Shown one piece after another: positions 61,679 through 64,000 of a DNA stretch of 64,000 bases; position 1 is the first letter of the stretch; every line of letters starts with the position of its first letter. This DNA comes from Clostridia bacterium. Its GTDB lineage: Bacteria; Bacillota; Clostridia; Oscillospirales; Acutalibacteraceae. Made by a program: the position numbers and the translations under genes. The stretch is taken from assembly GCA_017502085.1 (NCBI GenBank), contig JAFVVQ010000059.1, positions 1 through 64,000 on the forward strand. The letters run 5' to 3'. The notes under the pieces are model-generated. The model had not been told where the DNA came from. It saw only the letters and a list, made by a program, of their open reading frames with translations, and searched no databases.

Positions 61679-62971
61679 TTGGAAAAGATAATTATCAACG
61701 GTGGCACACCGCTCCGAGGCGAAGTTGAAATCAGCGGCGCCAAAAACGCTGCACTTGCAATCATTCCCGCAGCAATCCTTTCGCAGGATGTCTGCGTTAT
61801 CGAGAATCTTCCGTTATCCATCAGTGACGTCTGCATAATGATGAAGATCCTCAACCAGCTCGGTGCGAGGGTCAAAATCATCAATAAGCACACTATCGAA
61901 ATTGACGCGAGATCCGTAAATTCATACGTCATTTCAAACGATATGACGAAACATCTCCGTGCATCGTACTATTTCATCGGTGCTCTTCTCGGCAGATACG
62001 GCCGAGCAAAGGTTGCTCTGCCCGGCGGCTGTTACCTCGGTCCCAGACCCATAGACCAGCACATAAAGGGCTTCGAGGCTCTCGGCGCAACCGTCACAAT
62101 CGAAGAAAATGCAATCGTCAACGCAAAAGCCGAAAACCTGACCGGTTCACCCGTCTATCTTGATATGGTTTCGGTCGGCGCAACCGTCAACGTGCTTCTC
62201 GCCGCCGTCAAGGCTACGGGATTGACCGTTATTGAAAACGCCGCAAAAGAGCCCCATATCGTTGATCTTGCAAACTTTCTCAATTCCATGGGTGCCGACG
62301 TCAGAGGCGCAGGTACCGATGTTATCAAGGTCCGCGGCGTCGAAAATCTCCACGGATGCACTTATTCCATCATCCCCGATCAGATCGAGGCGGGTACGTT
62401 TATGGTCGCCGCTGCCGCAACAAAGGGCAACGTGCTCATAAAAAACGTTATCCCCAAGCATCTTGAATCCATTTCCACAAAGCTTGTCGAATGCGGAGCA
62501 GAGGTTGAAGAATTCGACGATGCTGTCAGAGTATCTCTCGGCGAACGCGCAGGCAAATGCAATATCAAGACAATGCCCCATCCCGGTTTTCCCACCGATA
62601 TGCAGCCCCAGATGGCGGTACTTCTTGCACTTGCAGACGGTACAAGCATTATCTCCGAAAGCATCTGGTCAAATCGTTTCCGCTACGTTGAACAGCTCAA
62701 CAGAATGGGTGCTTCCATTAAAGTTGACGGTCAGCTTGCAGTTGTTCAGGGTGTTGAACAGCTTATGGGTGCACCGGTCAAGGCGGATGACCTTCGTGCA
62801 GGTGCAGCTATGATTATCGCAGGTCTTGCGGCTTCAGGCACAACCGAAATCGAGGATATCCACCATATCGACAGAGGCTACGAAGACGTTGTTGCCAAAT
62901 TCAGTTCACTCGGTGCAACCATTAAACGTGAGTTGCGTCCCGATCCCAACGAACTTAACGGAGCAAGCTGA
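61679..62971 (+). CDS. murA: UDP-N-acetylglucosamine 1-carboxyvinyltransferase
   Basis: The 430-residue product is a complete MurA, the first committed enzyme of peptidoglycan synthesis, which joins enolpyruvate from PEP to UDP-GlcNAc. Lys22-Asn23 in ISGAKNAAL and the fosfomycin-target Cys (Cys118 in LPGGCYLGPRPID) are present. I start at TTG 61679 with GGGAG upstream; this gives the standard numbering of the N-terminus. The GTG at 61661 would place the ribosome site inside the gene. Confidence 0.95.
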   Translation: MEKIIINGGTPLRGEVEISGAKNAALAIIPAAILSQDVCVIENLPLSISDVCIMMKILNQLGARVKIINKHTIEIDARSVNSYVISNDMTKHLRASYYFIGALLGRYGRAKVALPGGCYLGPRPIDQHIKGFEALGATVTIEENAIVNAKAENLTGSPVYLDMVSVGATVNVLLAAVKATGLTVIENAAKEPHIVDLANFLNSMGADVRGAGTDVIKVRGVENLHGCTYSIIPDQIEAGTFMVAAAATKGNVLIKNVIPKHLESISTKLVECGAEVEEFDDAVRVSLGERAGKCNIKTMPHPGFPTDMQPQMAVLLALADGTSIISESIWSNRFRYVEQLNRMGASIKVDGQLAVVQGVEQLMGAPVKADDLRAGAAMIIAGLAASGTTEIEDIHHIDRGYEDVVAKFSSLGATIKRELRPDPNELNGAS

Positions 62972-63008
62972 TCGCAATAATTTCTATGGTTTTATATAAT
63001 TAAAGATC

Positions 63009-63041
63009 AACGGGTTGTTTCGGAGTGAAACAGCCCGTTTT
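63009..63041 (+). terminator. Weak terminator after murA
   Basis: A 13-bp stem with one G-U (63009-63021 with 63027-63039) is followed by only four T. It lies 15 bases before the next start codon, so partial read-through into the MBL gene is likely. Confidence 0.6.
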
Positions 63042-63054
63042 CACAAGGTGAATT

Positions 63055-63840
63055 ATGGCTAAATTCTGTTCTCTCTATTCCTCGAGCAGCGGTAACTGCA
63101 CATATATCGGCACATCAAAAGGCGGTGTTCTCATCGATATCGGCGTCAGCACAAAGCGTACCTGCGAAGCGCTCAACAATATCGGTGTTGATCCCTCGTC
63201 GATATCCGCAATTTTTATTACCCACGAGCACACTGACCATATCAGCGGTGTGAAAGTTTTTGCAAAAAAATACGGTACAATGGTCTATGCGACAGAAGGC
63301 ACTCTCCTCGGAATGGAAGAAAAAGATGTCCTCGATCCTGTTATTCGGACAGAAGTTATTCCGTTCACGGGAATCGAAGCGGGCGGCATCTGGGTGCGAC
63401 CTTTCTCTACTCCGCACGACAGCCGTGAAAGCTGCGGATACTCTGTGGTAACACCCGACGGAAGACGCATATCAGTTGCGACGGATATCGGAAGAATGAC
63501 CGACACGGTTATGAACGCAATACTCGGCAGTGAGCTTGTTCTGCTTGAATCCAACCATGACGTCGGAATGCTTCAGAACGGTCCGTATAATTTTCAGCTC
63601 AAGCAGAGAATTCTCTCGCCCATCGGTCACCTTTCCAACGAAAGCTGTGCAAAGGCTGCCGTGAAACTCGTTGAATCGGGCACAACAAGGCTCGTTCTCG
63701 GGCATCTGAGCAAAGAGAACAACATTCCTTCACTCGCATATGAAACAACCCGTTCCGCAATGACCCTTGCGGGCGCAACCGAGGGTCGTGATTATCTGCT
63801 GACCGTTGCGGGAGACCTGAATCCCGTTATCGCATTCTGA
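63055..63840 (+). CDS. MBL-fold metallo-hydrolase, WalJ/YycJ type
   Basis: The 261-residue product has the metallo-beta-lactamase motif ITHEHTDHISG, an early FCSLYSSSSGNCTYIG typical of the YycJ/WalJ branch, and the later LLESNHD and LGHLSKENN metal ligands. YycJ-type proteins are 5'-3' exonucleases or cell-wall-linked hydrolases. It is followed by rlmH, a common neighbour of this gene in Firmicutes. AAGGTG precedes ATG 63055. Confidence 0.92.
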   Translation: MAKFCSLYSSSSGNCTYIGTSKGGVLIDIGVSTKRTCEALNNIGVDPSSISAIFITHEHTDHISGVKVFAKKYGTMVYATEGTLLGMEEKDVLDPVIRTEVIPFTGIEAGGIWVRPFSTPHDSRESCGYSVVTPDGRRISVATDIGRMTDTVMNAILGSELVLLESNHDVGMLQNGPYNFQLKQRILSPIGHLSNESCAKAAVKLVESGTTRLVLGHLSKENNIPSLAYETTRSAMTLAGATEGRDYLLTVAGDLNPVIAF

Positions 63841-63851
63841 GGTGAATACAT

Positions 63852-64000
63852 ATGATAAATGTTAATATAATCTGTGTCGGCAAACTTAAAGAAGACTATC
63901 TGCGTGCCGCTTGCGCGGAATATCAGAAACGCCTCGGTGCGTTCTGCCGGTTGAATATTTTTGAACTTACTCCCGCACGTCTGCCCGAAAACCCCAACGA
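63852..64000 (+). CDS. rlmH: 23S rRNA pseudouridine1915 N3-methyltransferase, N-terminal part
   Basis: From ATG 63852 (GAGGTG upstream) the frame is open to the window edge. The translation MINVNIICVGKLKEDYLRAA and the following YQKRLGAFCRLNIFEL match the SPOUT methyltransferase RlmH, which methylates pseudouridine in helix 69 of 23S rRNA using SAM. The catalytic C-terminus is beyond the window. Confidence 0.88.
   Translation, partial: MINVNIICVGKLKEDYLRAACAEYQKRLGAFCRLNIFELTPARLPENPN

Overview
The window looks like a chromosomal segment of a spore-forming Gram-positive anaerobe of the class Clostridia, probably a gut Ruminococcaceae/Oscillospiraceae relative. The basis is: spoVAD and spoIIP; a secreted protein with a C-terminal type I dockerin-like module; a T-box on a tRNA synthetase operon; ftsEX next to an M23 hydrolase; tRNA-dependent Asn/Gln amidation genes; AGGAGG-type ribosome sites with frequent TTG/GTG starts; and sigma-A promoters. 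I saw no rRNA, tRNA, CRISPR array, transposase or prophage gene.

Layout. 1-5763: two secreted proteins on the minus strand (one cut by the window edge, one of 1660 residues with a dockerin-like tail). 5764-7086: AT-rich intergenic DNA with an array of GTAAAG/CTTTAC dyads. 7087-8269: spoVAD plus a coupled 46-residue membrane ORF. 8361-19498: a ten-gene minus-strand surface-polysaccharide operon (YdjC deacetylase, two GT4, GT2, Wzy-like, LicD, flippase, FrhB-like Fe-S protein, TagD-like cytidylyltransferase, asparagine-synthase-like protein). 19641-19850: a degenerate repeat phased at exactly 10 bp. 19895-24607: gatB, a GatA that lacks its catalytic serines, and an aspartyl-tRNA synthetase fused to GatC, all behind a T-box. 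25054-27483: MFS transporter and a divergent GT2.

27526-42298 is one long minus-strand block. It starts with an envelope-polysaccharide control set (LCP protein, PHP-type tyrosine phosphatase, Ig-like membrane protein, two Wzz/BY-kinase fusions) and runs directly into a ribosomally synthesised peptide (RiPP)-like cluster: an ABC exporter, two radical SAM/SPASM proteins, two short precursor candidates with the same MKKxYxxP start, two HPr-kinase-like proteins (one carrying its own PqqD-like domain), a free PqqD, two Ser-His S24/S26-type peptidases and a nucleotidyltransferase. The cluster is built as two paralogous modules, and the second has its own promoter. This is the best candidate here for an undescribed system.

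42494-48168 is a second unusual minus-strand group: a winged-helix regulator, a Lon-type protease with two AAA+ modules, an M50 membrane protease with a PqqD-like N-terminus, a small membrane protein and an acidic DUF1292-like protein. 48658-53868 (plus strand) holds a FAD oxidoreductase and two large polytopic membrane proteins. 54044-61028 (minus) is a cell-wall/sporulation group: CdaR-type regulator, ftsE, ftsX, M23 hydrolase, an S41 protease homologue lacking both catalytic residues, spoIIP and a small membrane protein. 61679-64000 (plus) carries murA, an MBL-fold hydrolase (WalJ/YycJ type) and the start of rlmH.

Functional assignments rest on motif recognition by eye. No database search was possible, so family names are inferences and novelty is not proven.
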